DNA of 64,000 nucleotides, from positions 3,318 to 67,317 of the forward strand of contig DFIR01000003.1 in the NCBI GenBank assembly GCA_002372815.1, in the 5' to 3' direction. Both the position numbers and the translations under genes were made by a program. The notes under the pieces were generated by a model that was not told where the DNA came from, did no database searches, and saw only the letters and a program-made list of their open reading frames with translations. Every line of letters starts with the position of its first letter. Position 1 is the first letter of the stretch. This stretch comes from Lachnospiraceae bacterium UBA3692 (lineage in GTDB: Bacteria; Bacillota; Clostridia; Lachnospirales; Lachnospiraceae). Below, piece by piece: positions 62,816-64,000 of the stretch.

Positions 62816-64000
62816 ATGGCGAAAAAGAGTAAACAGACAAAGAGTCTTTCATCAGAAGAGAAGCTAGCACAGGCGCTGGTACCAGAAAGCGAGCAACCGT
62901 ATAAGGTGCCGGAGAATTGGTGTTGGGTGGAATTGTCAATATTAGTAGACTTATTCAATGGGGACAGAGGAACCAACTATCCATCAAAGAAGGATTATGT
63001 TAATGCCGGTATACCATTTATTAATGCGGGAGCAATTCAGGGGGGAAGACTTGATCCTTCTGAATTCAATTATATTACTCGAGAGAAGTTTGATTTGCTG
63101 AGATCTGGAAAGATTCTTAAAAATGATATCCTATATTGTTTACGAGGATCACTAGGAAAGACAGCAATTGTTGATTTTACGGAGGAAGGAGCAATTTCAT
63201 CCTCCCTCTGTATACTAAGAGTAGGCCAAGGAATATTGGTAAAGTATTTATATTATTTGATGAATTCTGAAGTTATTGAGAGGCAGCAAGATCAAGCTGA
63301 AAATGGATCCGCTCAACCCAATCTATCAGCAGCAAGTGTACTGCTATATAAAACGCCGCTCCCGCCCCTCCCCGAGCAGCGGCGCATCGTCGATCGTATT
63401 GAAAGCCTGTTTGCCAAATTGGATGAGGCGAAAGAAAAAGCACAGGCGGTTGTGGATGGATTCGAAGACAGGAAGGCAGCGATCCTGCATAAGGCGTTTA
63501 CGGGGGAACTGACGGAGGAGTGGAGGAAGGAGCATGGACTCGATATGAACTCGTGGGTTTCCACCACATCCTCAAGTTTGTTTGAGTATGTTACAAGTGG
63601 CTCACGTGGATGGGCTAAGTACTATAACGATGAAGGAGCAGTATTTATCCGTATGGGTAATCTCGACCATGGAACCATTGAGCTTGATCTGACCGATATC
63701 CAATACGTGAGATTACCTGATAAAACAGAAGGCCAACGTAGCTTGATCAGAAAAGGAGATATACTAATCTCTATTACTGCAGATGTTGGCATGGTTGGGT
63801 TAGTTCGTGATATTGATTTTGAAGGGTATATTAACCAGCATGTAGCACTTGCGAGACCTGTGCATAAAGAAAGCGCAGAGTTTATCGCTTGGTATCTTGT
63901 TTCGGATAAAGGTCTTACCCAATTTCAAAAAAGGCAAAGGGGTGCTACAAAAGTAGGCTTGGGCTTAGATGATATTCGTAATCTATCTCTTAGCATTCCA
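62816..64000 (+). CDS. Second specificity subunit hsdS, cut by the window end
   Basis: The frame is open from ATG 62816 to the last base (395 codons), so the end is missing. It begins with the same block as the first copy (SEEKLAQALVPESEQPYKVP then ENWCW), has its own first recognition domain (about 40-180), the near-identical central helix (RIVDRIESLFAKLDEAKEK as 19 residues), and a second recognition domain (from about 245, with FEYVTSGSRGWAKYY and GDILISITADVGMVG). No ribosome-binding site is visible before it, unlike the first copy. It may be poorly expressed alone and serve as a donor for recombination with hsdS. A start two codons earlier (62810) is possible. Confidence 0.88.
   Translation, partial: MAKKSKQTKSLSSEEKLAQALVPESEQPYKVPENWCWVELSILVDLFNGDRGTNYPSKKDYVNAGIPFINAGAIQGGRLDPSEFNYITREKFDLLRSGKILKNDILYCLRGSLGKTAIVDFTEEGAISSSLCILRVGQGILVKYLYYLMNSEVIERQQDQAENGSAQPNLSAASVLLYKTPLPPLPEQRRIVDRIESLFAKLDEAKEKAQAVVDGFEDRKAAILHKAFTGELTEEWRKEHGLDMNSWVSTTSSSLFEYVTSGSRGWAKYYNDEGAVFIRMGNLDHGTIELDLTDIQYVRLPDKTEGQRSLIRKGDILISITADVGMVGLVRDIDFEGYINQHVALARPVHKESAEFIAWYLVSDKGLTQFQKRQRGATKVGLGLDDIRNLSLSIP

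Noticed and set aside
53019..64000. Prophage or integrative element
   Set aside because: No integrase, capsid, conjugation or transposase gene is visible in the window; only restriction genes are seen.

Overview
The window looks like one chromosome segment from a high-GC Firmicute of the Clostridia, most likely Lachnospiraceae. Evidence for this is the single-membrane style gene content, the strong AGGAGG-type ribosome sites, the TsaE-TsaB-RimI-TsaD cluster order, an NHLM-type peptide exporter, an ECF riboflavin transporter behind an FMN riboswitch, and many TTG/GTG starts. No rRNA, tRNA, CRISPR array, integrase or transposase gene was seen.

Layout. (1) 1-270: 3' end of an M20-type amidohydrolase, followed by palindromic tandem repeats. 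(2) 496-7176, minus strand: a sugar-use operon, GH2 glycosidase -> GH3 beta-glucosidase-like enzyme with circularly permuted domains -> GPH-family sugar symporter. (3) 7359-10902: a LytTR response regulator and GHKL sensor kinase, then a VTT membrane protein and a TetR-type regulator. (4) 10952-16233: a compact NHLM-like export cassette (mini secretion protein, C39 peptidase-ABC, second ABC) whose last gene is a 98-residue precursor with a textbook double-glycine leader and a CxxC-x15-CxxC core. A 61-bp palindromic repeat array follows. (5) 16630-24342: an L,D-transpeptidase (minus), then an MMPL transporter, a giant YhgE/Pip-like coiled-coil protein and a small membrane protein, preceded by a TetR-like operator palindrome. 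(6) 24411-24640: an orphan 73-bp inverted repeat pair. (7) 24737-32403: phosphoglucomutase (minus), three family-2 glycosyltransferases, a coiled-coil tail-anchored protein and a flavin reductase-like protein. (8) 32543-52561: housekeeping genes murA, ribU (FMN riboswitch), tsaE-tsaB-rimI-rnz-tsaD, ispD, dnaE, pfkA, an rRNA methyltransferase, NfeD and SPFH proteins, argF, birA, a small conserved gene, dusB, greA and lysS.

(9) 52562-64000: a visibly AT-richer accessory block downstream of lysS. It carries a small Cys-rich protein, a fused GmrSD-like DUF262/DUF1524 enzyme, an unusual PD-(D/E)xK nuclease joined to an HhH-GPD/EndoIII-like iron-sulfur glycosylase domain, and a type I restriction-modification set (hsdR, hsdM and two tandem hsdS genes, the second running off the end). 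This is a defence island.

The two best candidates for an undescribed system are the nuclease-glycosylase gene beside the GmrSD-like gene (a possible attack on modified phage DNA) and the exporter with its zinc-ribbon-like leader peptide. A third, quieter theme is that three unrelated intergenic regions (277-485, 16268-16573, 50797-51048) hold palindromic tandem repeats of different sequence but almost the same period, 61-67 bp.
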